The translations under genes were made by a program, and so were the position numbers. A model generated the notes under the pieces. It was not told the origin of the DNA and ran no database searches. It saw only the letters and a program-made list of their open reading frames with translations. From assembly GCA_013362195.1 (NCBI GenBank), contig JABFWM010000259.1:1-5183 (forward strand): a stretch of 5,183 nt of DNA. The letters are read 5' to 3'. Positions 1 to 5,183 of this stretch are shown piece by piece (the stretch's first letter is position 1; each line of letters opens with the position of its first letter). Origin of the DNA: Acidobacteriota bacterium. GTDB lineage: Bacteria > Acidobacteriota > Vicinamibacteria > Vicinamibacterales > 2-12-FULL-66-21.

Positions 1-171
1 CCGCGGTCGCGGCGCGGCGAATTCGAGTTGCCCCAGGCCGTCATGCTCGCGCTCGGGCGCGGGATGCGCGTCAGGGCGCTGCCGGCACGCGGACCGGTGC
101 TGGACCTGTCGCGCCGCGCCGACATGGCCGATCTCGCGCGCCGTCTCGGCACGGTGCCGCCGCGTCCATGA
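1..171 (+). CDS. Sugar-phosphate nucleotidyltransferase, C-terminal end (partial)
   Basis: Only the last 56 residues are in the window; the gene begins upstream and ends at a TGA at 169-171. The visible part contains GEFELPQAV, then a short helix-like stretch, RVRALPARGPVLDLSRRADM and a final ADLARRLG. This order (acidic 'GE-[FY]-ELP-A' motif, 'g-x-V' strand, 'vlDl' segment, then a 'D-aRRL' helix) is how the NTP_transferase family of sugar-1-phosphate nucleotidyltransferases usually ends; these enzymes join a sugar phosphate to an NTP to give an NDP-sugar. The N-terminal nucleotide-binding GXGXR loop is outside the window, so neither sugar nor nucleotide can be named. The stop codon overlaps the start of the downstream kinase gene (ATGA), which implies co-transcription and coupled translation. 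The family call rests on a short tail, so another enzyme with a similar end is possible. Confidence 0.62.
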   Translation, partial: PRSRRGEFELPQAVMLALGRGMRVRALPARGPVLDLSRRADMADLARRLGTVPPRP

Positions 172-1463
172 CCGGCGCCGCGCTGGCCGACGCGCTGGTG
201 GCGAACGGCCTCGACCCCTCGGAGCGCGACGCCAAGCAGGGGCTCTTCACCCTCGTCCTCGATCGCTGGCGTGCGCTCGCGCCGCGCGCCTCCGAGCCGC
301 ATGCATGGTGGGTCCCGGGCCGGCTCGAGGTCTTCGGCAAGCACACCGACTATGCCGGCGGACGCACGCTGGTCTGCGCGGTGCCGCGCGGCTTCGCGGT
401 CGTGGCCGGCGCGCGCGCCGACGGCCTCCTGCGCGTCGTCGACGCGCGGAACGACGAGCAGCTCGAGCTGTCGCCGGCGCGCGACGAGTCCTTCGTGGGG
501 TGGCGCCACTACGTGCACGTCGTCGCGGCGCGCCTCGCCCGCAACTTTCCCGGTCCGCCCATCGGCGCCGACCTCGTGTTCGCCAGCGACCTGCCGCGCG
601 CCTCCGGCATGAGCAGTTCGAGCGCGCTGATGATCAGCGTCGCGACGGCGCTGGTGCACCTCGCGCGCATCGACGAACGTGCCGAATGGCGGGCGAACGT
701 GCACTCGCCGATCGATGCCGCGGGCTACTACGCCTGCATCGAGAACGGCCGCACCTTCGGCACACTGGCGGGTGACGCGGGCGTTGGCACGCACGGCGGC
801 AGCGAGGATCACGCCGCGATCGTGACCGCCCGTCCCTCCGAATTGTCGGCGTTCGAGTTCGTGCCGATGCGGCCGTTCGGGACGTGCCGCGTGCCGGCGG
901 AGTGGCGCTTCGTCCTTGCGCCGTGCGGCGTGCCATCGGAGAAGACGGGCCCGGCGAAGGACCAGTACAACCGGCTGTCTCTCGGGACGGGCGTGCTGCT
1001 CGACTGCTGGAACCGCGAGCAGCCGCCTGCGCGTTCACTCGGAGCGGCGCTGGCCTCCAGTCCGGACGCGGTGGAGCACCTTCATGACATCGTGCGGCGG
1101 ACGCCGGTACCCGGCTGGACGCCGGATGCGCTCGCGCGCCGGCTCGATCATTTCGTGGGAGAAGACGCCCGGGTCGCTCGCGCGTTGGGGGCATTCGACG
1201 AGGCCGACGCGGCACGGATGACGGACCTCGCGTCAGGGTCGCAGATCGACGCCGAAGTCCTGCTCGAGAACCAGATCCCGGCGACGTCCGCGCTGGCGCA
1301 TCGCGCCCGTGAACTCGGCGCGATTGGCGCGTGCAGCTTCGGCGCCGGCTTCGGGGGAAGCGTGTGGGCGCTCGTCGCCGCCGCCGACGCGGCGGCGTTT
1401 GCGTCGCGCTGGACCACGCCCGCGTTCGTGGCGCGTCCCGGTCCGGCGATCACGCGTCTCTGA
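168..1463 (+). CDS. Galactokinase-family GHMP sugar kinase, substrate uncertain
   Basis: Predicted cytoplasmic kinase of 431 residues that phosphorylates the anomeric hydroxyl of a sugar with ATP. Three GHMP-family motifs are visible. The substrate motif PGRLEVFGKHTDYAGG is at residues 50-65 (R52, H59, D61). The phosphate-binding loop LPRASGMSSSSAL is at 142-154. The C-terminal glycine motif GACSFGAGFGGS is at 387-398. D214 in GGSEDHAAI aligns with the catalytic Asp of the galactokinase GIMDQ motif. The notable change is K58: galactokinases have Glu here (GEHTDY), and that Glu contacts the sugar C6 hydroxyl, so a sugar other than galactose is plausible. The N-terminal part before PGR is about 20 residues longer than in typical galactokinases. 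The ATG at 168 is chosen because it overlaps the upstream stop (ATGA); I see no good Shine-Dalgarno site, which fits translational coupling. The neighbouring nucleotidyltransferase suggests NDP-sugar salvage. Family is confident, substrate is not. Confidence 0.88.
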   Translation: MTGAALADALVANGLDPSERDAKQGLFTLVLDRWRALAPRASEPHAWWVPGRLEVFGKHTDYAGGRTLVCAVPRGFAVVAGARADGLLRVVDARNDEQLELSPARDESFVGWRHYVHVVAARLARNFPGPPIGADLVFASDLPRASGMSSSSALMISVATALVHLARIDERAEWRANVHSPIDAAGYYACIENGRTFGTLAGDAGVGTHGGSEDHAAIVTARPSELSAFEFVPMRPFGTCRVPAEWRFVLAPCGVPSEKTGPAKDQYNRLSLGTGVLLDCWNREQPPARSLGAALASSPDAVEHLHDIVRRTPVPGWTPDALARRLDHFVGEDARVARALGAFDEADAARMTDLASGSQIDAEVLLENQIPATSALAHRARELGAIGACSFGAGFGGSVWALVAAADAAAFASRWTTPAFVARPGPAITRL

Positions 1464-1525
1464 CTCGAAGGAGCCGAAGCGGTCGATCGCCTTCGAGCGT
1501 CCTTTGATCCTTCGACTCCTTCGGG
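1464..1525. terminator. Long imperfect palindrome between convergent genes, probable bidirectional terminator
   Basis: The 62-base gap between the two convergent stop codons is nearly all one inverted repeat. The left arm 1466-1486 pairs with the right arm 1504-1523: an 8-bp run (CGAAGGAG with CTCCTTCG), one C-A mismatch, a 5-bp run (CGAAG with CTTCG), a bulged C at 1480, then six more pairs including two G-T, leaving a 17-base loop. A shorter alternative stem, CTCGAAGG 1464-1471 with CCTTCGAG 1490-1497, uses the same left arm. No run of Ts follows on either strand, so this is not a textbook intrinsic terminator. Its position and symmetry suit termination or 3'-end protection of both transcripts. 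Confidence 0.5.
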
Positions 1526-2029
1526 TTATTCCAGCTGCAGGGGCTCCGGCTCCGGCAGCTCCGGGACGGCTTCGGGGAGCGTCATCATGAGGCGCGCGCA
1601 CGCGTTCCAGCGCAGCACCGCATCGTCGTTGTTCGCGGGGCTCATGGATTCGGCGCGCTCGTAGAACGCCATCGCTTCGTGGAGCCATTCGAGGGCCGCG
1701 GCAGCGGCGCCGTAGCGCTCGTGATGCAGCACCGTCTTGGCGCGCCGCTCGCGCACGATGCCGGAGTAGTAGGCGCGGTCGTAGTCGTGTTTGAGCCGCG
1801 AGGCCAGCTCGGTCGCGCGGCCGACGACCCGCGACGTCGACTGCCCGGGGAACTGATCCGTGAGCGCCAGCAGCAGCGTGATCTGCGCCTCCTGGTTCTC
1901 GGGATCGACCTGCAGCACGTCGAGGCAGATGCTCTCCGCCTCGCCGGGCTCGTTCAGCAGCCGGTAGCGCTCGGCCTTCGCGAGCGCCGATGGGATCGCG
2001 TCCTTCGAGAGCGGCTTCAGCGTCAACAT
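1526..2029 (-). CDS. TPR-like protein encoded downstream of sdhB
   Basis: Protein of 167 residues with no signal peptide or membrane segment, so probably cytoplasmic. It is alanine- and leucine-rich helical sequence with tetratricopeptide-like spacing. Residues 14-47 (from ALAKAERYRLL to the DPEN turn) fit one TPR unit with A/L positions and the usual Pro at its end. Residues 110-145 (AAALEWLHEAMAFYERA, then MSP and a following helix) fit another, and the middle 65-105 is also helical. The tail 152-167 is rich in Pro and Glu and likely flexible. The ATG at 2029 is preceded by GAGGTG at 2034-2039, 4 nt away. This reading frame stays open further upstream, but that part lies over sdhB and looks like non-coding Arg/Ala/His-rich sequence. 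TPRs usually mediate protein contacts, so a role in complex II assembly or regulation is possible, but that is inferred only from operon position. Confidence 0.82.
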   Translation of the reverse strand: MLTLKPLSKDAIPSALAKAERYRLLNEPGEAESICLDVLQVDPENQEAQITLLLALTDQFPGQSTSRVVGRATELASRLKHDYDRAYYSGIVRERRAKTVLHHERYGAAAAALEWLHEAMAFYERAESMSPANNDDAVLRWNACARLMMTLPEAVPELPEPEPLQLE

Positions 2030-2033
2030 AAGG

Positions 2034-2040
2034 CACCTCA
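2034..2040 (-). promoter_or_regulatory. Ribosome binding site of the TPR gene, overlapping the sdhB stop
   Basis: On the minus strand the sequence reads TGAGGTGCCTTATG. The sdhB stop codon TGA (2038-2040) shares bases with the Shine-Dalgarno-like GAGGTG (2034-2039), which sits 4 nt before the ATG at 2029. It fixes the start of the TPR gene and suggests coupled translation with sdhB. Confidence 0.7.
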
Positions 2041-2778
2041 GGAGCGAAACACGCGCAGCAGCCTCGTCACCGGATCGTAAAACCGATCGACGACGCGTTC
2101 TTTCAACGGGATGATCGCATTCTCGGTAATCGTGATGTGCTCGGGGCAGACCTTCGTGCAGCATCGCGTGATGTTGCAGTAGCCGATGCCATGGCGGGTC
2201 TTGAGCTCGTCGACGCGGTCGCCGGCGTCGATCGGATTCATCTCGAGCGCGGCGGCGTAGGTGAGGAACCGCGGCCCGATGAAGCCGTCGTGCAGCTTGT
2301 GATCGCGCAGGATGTGGCAGACGTCCTGGCACAGGAAGCATTCGATGCACTTGCGGAACTCCTGCACGCGGTCGACGTCGGCCTGGTGCATGCGCCAGGT
2401 GCCGTCGGGCGCGTCGGGCGTGCGCGCCGTGAAGGGCGTGATCGCCTGCTTCACGCGGAAGTTCCACGAGACGTCGGTGACCAGATCCTTGATCGGCGGG
2501 AAGGCGCGCATCGGCTCGATCGTGACCGGCTCGTCGAGCGGCAGGCTGCTCAGCCGCGTCATGCACATCAGCCGCGGGCTGCCGTTGACTTCGGCGGAGC
2601 AGGATCCGCACTTGCCGGCCTTGCAGTTCCAGCGTACCGCGAGATCCGGCGCCTGCGTGGCCTGAATCTGGTGCACCGCGTCGAGCACGACCATCCCGGG
2701 CACGACGGCGACCGCGTAGTCCTCGAACGTGCCGCCGCTCCCGTCGGTCCGCCAGATCCTGAACGTGGCGTGTGCCAT
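2038..2778 (-). CDS. sdhB: Succinate dehydrogenase iron-sulfur subunit (mycobacterial Sdh1-like)
   Basis: Protein of 246 residues that passes electrons from the flavoprotein to the membrane quinone site of complex II, on the cytoplasmic face. The N-terminal plant-ferredoxin-type domain has [2Fe-2S] ligands C52, C57, C60 and C72 (NCKAGKCGSCSAEV, then LMCM). The C-terminal domain has C144, C147 and C150 (CIECFLC) plus C211 (KVCPEH) for [4Fe-4S], and C154, C201 and C207 for [3Fe-4S], by spacing against E. coli SdhB. C206 is an extra cysteine beside C207. The wording CIECFLCQDVCHILRDH and the end ITENAIIPLKERVVDRFYDP resemble actinobacterial Sdh1 rather than E. coli SdhB, where CP follows the fourth Cys. 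The length is normal and all ligands are present. The ATG at 2778 has AGGAA at 2784-2788, 5 nt upstream. It lies between sdhA and the TPR gene in one operon. Confidence 0.96.
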   Translation of the reverse strand: MAHATFRIWRTDGSGGTFEDYAVAVVPGMVVLDAVHQIQATQAPDLAVRWNCKAGKCGSCSAEVNGSPRLMCMTRLSSLPLDEPVTIEPMRAFPPIKDLVTDVSWNFRVKQAITPFTARTPDAPDGTWRMHQADVDRVQEFRKCIECFLCQDVCHILRDHKLHDGFIGPRFLTYAAALEMNPIDAGDRVDELKTRHGIGYCNITRCCTKVCPEHITITENAIIPLKERVVDRFYDPVTRLLRVFRS

Positions 2779-2783
2779 GGTCG

Positions 2784-2788
2784 TTCCT
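2784..2788 (-). promoter_or_regulatory. Ribosome binding site of sdhB
   Basis: On the minus strand ACAGGAACGACCATG precedes the coding region. AGGAA lies 5 nt from the ATG at 2778 and supports that start over any internal Met. It is separated by only five bases from the base of the upstream intercistronic hairpin, so the hairpin should leave the site accessible. Confidence 0.65.
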
Positions 2789-2792
2789 GTGC

Positions 2793-2812
2793 GCCGGGTC
2801 CGAAGATCCGGC
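2793..2812 (-). promoter_or_regulatory. Intercistronic hairpin with UUCG loop between sdhA and sdhB
   Basis: Directly after the sdhA stop codon the mRNA reads GCCGGAUC, UUCG, GACCCGGC. The arms form seven of eight pairs (one A-C mismatch) closed by a C(UUCG)G tetraloop, a class known to be unusually stable. No U-tract follows; the next bases lead into the sdhB Shine-Dalgarno site. It is therefore more likely an mRNA-stability, processing or translation-uncoupling element than a terminator. Function is inference; the pairing is visible in the sequence. Confidence 0.55.
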
Positions 2813-4627
2813 TTACGTTTGATCCTGGATGATCTGCTTCAACGCCGCCGGCATCGGCGGAATCGGCACGCGGCTCACCTCCATCGTCCCGTCGGATCCC
2901 CTTCTGGTGACGATGTTGAAGGCCGCGAAGGCCGGGTCCTTCTCCGGAAAATCCTCGCGGAAATGGCCGCCGCGGCTCTCTTTGCGCTCGAGCGCGGATC
3001 GCGTGATCGCCTCCGACACGGTCAGCAGGTGGCGGAGATCGATGGCGGTGTGCCATCCCGGGTTGTACTCGCGGTGGCCGATCACGCTGACGCGATCGGC
3101 GCGCGTCTTGAACGCCGTCAGCTCGCCCAGCGCGCGCCGCATCTCGTCGTCGGTGCGGACGATGCCGACGAGCGCCTGCATCATCTCCTGCAGCGCACCT
3201 TGAATGGCATACGGGTTTTCCCCCTCGTCCCGTGACCTCTCGAATGGCGTCAGGACGCCATCTGCCGCCGTGCGCGCCGCGTCGACGTCGATGGTCGCGC
3301 GACCGTTCGCTTTGGCGAAGAGCGCCGCGTGCTCGCCGGCGCGCTTGCCGAAGACGAGCAGATCGGAGAGCGAGTTGCCGCCCAGCCGGTTCGCGCCGTT
3401 GATGCCGGCCGCGCATTCCCCGGCCGCAAACAGCCCGGGCACGGTCGACATCTGCGTGTCGCTGTCGACGCGCACGCCGCCCATGATGTAGTGCGTCGTC
3501 GGCCCGACCTCCATCGGCTCTTTCGTGATGTCGATGTCGGCGAGCTGCTTGAACTGATGGTACATGCTCGGCAGCTTGCGGCGGATGTGCGCATCCGCGT
3601 TGGGCAGCCGCTTCTTGATCCACGAAATATCCAGGTACACGCCGCCGTGCGGGCTGCCGCGTCCGGCTTTGACTTCGCGCATGATGCAGCGCGCCACGTG
3701 ATCGCGCGTCAGCAGCTCCGGCGGCCGCCGCGCGTTCTTGTCGCCCTGCGTATAGCGCCAGCCTTCCTCCTCGTTGTCGGCCGTCTGCGTGCGGTAGGCC
3801 TCGGGAATGTCGTCGAACATGAAGCGGCGGCCTTCCGTGTTCAGGAGGACGCCCCCTTCGCCGCGGACGCCTTCGGTGACGAGAATGCCCTGCACGCTGG
3901 GGGGCCAGATCATGCCGGTCGGATGGAACTGCACGAACTCCATGTCCATCAGCTCGGCCCCGGCGTGGTAGGCGAGCGAGTGCCCGTCCCCCGTACCTTC
4001 CCAGCTGTTGCTCGTGATCTTGTACGCGCGTCCCGTGCCCCCGGTCGCGAGCACGACGGCCGAGGCGTTGAACGCCTTGAAGCGGCCGCGCTCGCGCTCG
4101 TAGCCGACCGCGCCCGACGCGCGTCCGTCGCTGGTGAGCAGCGACACGACCGTGAACTCCATGTGGACCTCGATGCCGCGATGGACGCACTGGTCCTGCA
4201 GCGTGCGAATCATCTCGAGGCCGGTGCGATCGCCGACGTGCGCGAGGCGCGGATAGCGATGGCCCCCGAAGTTGCGCTGGAGGATGCGCCCGTCGTCCGT
4301 GCGGTCGAACACCGCGCCCCAGGCCTCGAGCTCGCGGACGCGATCCGGCGCTTCCTTCGCGTGCAGCTCCGCCATCCGCCAGTTGTTCACGTACTGTCCG
4401 CCGCGCATCGTGTCGGCGAAATGCACTTTCCAGCTGTCGCGATCGTCCACGTTGGCGAGCGCCGCGGCGACGCCGCCTTCGGCCATCACGGTGTGGGCCT
4501 TGCCGAGGAGCGACTTGCAGATCAGGCCGACCTTCGCGCCGGCCGCCGCCGCTTCAATCGCGGCGCGCAGTCCCGCGCCGCCGGCGCCGATGACGAGGAC
4601 GTCGTAGTGGTGCGTCTCGAAGTCCAT
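2813..4627 (-). CDS. sdhA: Succinate dehydrogenase flavoprotein subunit
   Basis: Protein of 604 residues, normal for the family, that oxidises succinate to fumarate (or the reverse) and reduces a covalently bound FAD on the cytoplasmic side of complex II. The FAD-binding GAGGAG loop is at 14-19. H45 in GKAHTVMAEGG matches the His that bonds FAD 8-alpha-methyl in SdhA/FrdA. Dicarboxylate and catalytic residues are present: H235 in QFHPTG, T251-E252-G253, R308 in the LTRDHVAR helix (catalytic Arg region), H379 in PTTHYIMGG, and R414 in GANRLGGNSL. The C-terminal domain carries the usual HREYNPGWHTAIDLRHLL stretch and an ESRGGHFREDFP motif. The ATG at 4627 lies 3 nt after the sdhC stop with no visible Shine-Dalgarno site, so translation is probably coupled to sdhC. 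No separate sdhD lies between sdhC and sdhA. Sequence alone cannot separate dehydrogenase from fumarate reductase, but the Sdh1-like partners favour succinate oxidation. Confidence 0.97.
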   Translation of the reverse strand: MDFETHHYDVLVIGAGGAGLRAAIEAAAAGAKVGLICKSLLGKAHTVMAEGGVAAALANVDDRDSWKVHFADTMRGGQYVNNWRMAELHAKEAPDRVRELEAWGAVFDRTDDGRILQRNFGGHRYPRLAHVGDRTGLEMIRTLQDQCVHRGIEVHMEFTVVSLLTSDGRASGAVGYERERGRFKAFNASAVVLATGGTGRAYKITSNSWEGTGDGHSLAYHAGAELMDMEFVQFHPTGMIWPPSVQGILVTEGVRGEGGVLLNTEGRRFMFDDIPEAYRTQTADNEEEGWRYTQGDKNARRPPELLTRDHVARCIMREVKAGRGSPHGGVYLDISWIKKRLPNADAHIRRKLPSMYHQFKQLADIDITKEPMEVGPTTHYIMGGVRVDSDTQMSTVPGLFAAGECAAGINGANRLGGNSLSDLLVFGKRAGEHAALFAKANGRATIDVDAARTAADGVLTPFERSRDEGENPYAIQGALQEMMQALVGIVRTDDEMRRALGELTAFKTRADRVSVIGHREYNPGWHTAIDLRHLLTVSEAITRSALERKESRGGHFREDFPEKDPAFAAFNIVTRRGSDGTMEVSRVPIPPMPAALKQIIQDQT

Positions 4628-4630
4628 GCG

Positions 4631-5183
4631 CTAGAGCAGCCGGACGTCCGTCCAGACGCCCATCGAGCAGAGGCGCACGTACACGTCGGCGAACGCGACC
4701 GCGAAGAGACTGAGCCACGCGAACAACTGGTGGCGCCGATTGAGCGACGACACGCACGAGTAGCACGCGCTGCGCATCGGCGCGCCGGCGATCTCGTCGC
4801 GGCGTCCGCCGATCAGGTGCCGCAGCGAGTGGCAGCTGAACGTGTAGCAGGCGAGGAGCACCGTGTTCACCGTCAGGATCAGGCTGCCGAGGCCGATGCC
4901 GAAGTGCGTGGCGCCCGACGCGTCGGTGAACCAGAAGGCGCGAATCGCGTCGCCGATGAGGATGAGGATGAAGAGCACGCCGAAGTACAGGAAATAGCGA
5001 TGGACGTTCTGCAGCACGAGCGGGAAGGAGCGCTCACCGAGATACCGCGTGCGCGGTTCGCCGACGGTGCATCCGGGCGGGTCGGCCCAGAACGCCTTGT
5101 AGTAGGCGCCGCGGTAGTAATAGCACGTGACGCGGAACCCGCCTGGCGCCCACAGGATCAGCAGCGCTGCCGAGAACGGCAGC
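4631..5183 (-). CDS. sdhC: Succinate dehydrogenase membrane subunit, type F (mycobacterial Sdh1-like), N-terminus outside window
   Basis: The window contains the last 183 codons; the start lies beyond 5183. The first visible residues (LPFSAALLILWAP) look like the end of a membrane helix. A cytosolic stretch GFRVTCYYYRGAYYKAFW, a PPGC motif and FPLVLQNVHRYF follow, then three hydrophobic segments at about 61-85, 94-117 and 152-172 of the partial protein. This pattern resembles SdhC of mycobacterial Sdh1, a single-polypeptide membrane anchor, and not the small SdhC/SdhD pair of E. coli. Candidate cluster ligands are C112, C117, H118 and H122 (CYTFSCHSLRH), C140 and C143 (ACYSC), with C20 and C38 also available. 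In mycobacterial Sdh1 a Rieske-type [2Fe-2S] cluster sits in the membrane part; which of these residues would serve here is inference. An internal GTG at 5015-5017 is not the start, because conserved sequence continues upstream of it. Confidence 0.85.
   Translation of the reverse strand, partial: LPFSAALLILWAPGGFRVTCYYYRGAYYKAFWADPPGCTVGEPRTRYLGERSFPLVLQNVHRYFLYFGVLFILILIGDAIRAFWFTDASGATHFGIGLGSLILTVNTVLLACYTFSCHSLRHLIGGRRDEIAGAPMRSACYSCVSSLNRRHQLFAWLSLFAVAFADVYVRLCSMGVWTDVRLL

Noticed and set aside
634..1215. Antisense open frame of 193 codons inside the kinase gene
   Set aside because: Its composition is Arg/Pro/Ser-rich and it lies opposite the conserved kinase coding sequence; a GC-driven shadow.
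1233..2036. Open frame of 267 codons on the minus strand crossing the convergent gap
   Set aside because: It overlaps the 3' end of the kinase gene and the TPR gene in other frames, and gives Arg/Ala-rich sequence with no domain.
2030..2611. Upstream extension of the TPR gene frame on the minus strand
   Set aside because: This part overlaps sdhB entirely and has shadow-like composition. The ATG at 2029 has its own Shine-Dalgarno site right after the sdhB stop.
2568..4190. Long open frame of 540 codons on the minus strand in another frame over sdhA and the start of sdhB
   Set aside because: Its translation is Arg/Ala/His-rich with no recognisable motifs, and it runs across two well-supported genes. 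High GC makes such long open shadow frames common.
4998..5003. SdhC His61 (in QNVHRYF) as a heme b ligand
   Set aside because: The subunit resembles type F anchors, which are known to use a Rieske cluster in the membrane instead of heme. One His before a helix is not enough to claim heme binding.
5015..5017. GTG as the start codon of sdhC
   Set aside because: The frame stays open to the window edge, and the upstream residues contain TCYYYRGAYYKAFW and PPGC, which look like conserved Sdh1-type SdhC sequence.

Overview
This is a high-GC bacterial chromosomal window holding two gene groups that converge. GC-rich third positions, the type of succinate dehydrogenase, and a TPR gene behind sdhB suggest an Acidobacteriota-like soil bacterium (possibly Vicinamibacteria) or an actinobacterium-related lineage. 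This placement is inference; no rRNA or marker gene is present. I see no mobile element, tRNA, rRNA or CRISPR array.

Plus strand, 1-1463: the 3' end of a probable sugar-phosphate nucleotidyltransferase overlaps by ATGA the start of a 431-residue galactokinase-family GHMP kinase. Together they look like a sugar-salvage pair, in which the kinase makes a sugar 1-phosphate and the transferase makes an NDP-sugar. The kinase has Lys where galactokinases have the sugar-contacting Glu, so its substrate may not be galactose.

Convergent gap, 1464-1525: 62 bases almost filled by a long imperfect palindrome, a likely two-way terminator without a clear U-tract.

Minus strand, 5183 down to 1526: an operon in the order sdhC (5' end outside the window), sdhA, sdhB, and a small TPR protein gene. 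The genes are tightly packed: 3 nt between sdhC and sdhA, 34 nt between sdhA and sdhB, 8 nt between sdhB and the TPR gene. The flavoprotein and iron-sulfur subunits carry complete cofactor and active-site residues. The single membrane subunit has a Cys/His pattern (CHSLRH, CYSC, TCYYYR) like the mycobacterial Sdh1 ('type F') complex II, which is known to hold a membrane-embedded Rieske-type [2Fe-2S] cluster. The operon would therefore encode a three-subunit succinate:quinone oxidoreductase linking the TCA cycle to the quinone pool, with an uncharacterised TPR protein as a possible accessory factor. The sdhA-sdhB gap can form a stable hairpin with a C(UUCG)G loop.

The most interesting items are the type F complex II outside its best-studied host group, the TPR partner, and the variant GHMP kinase.
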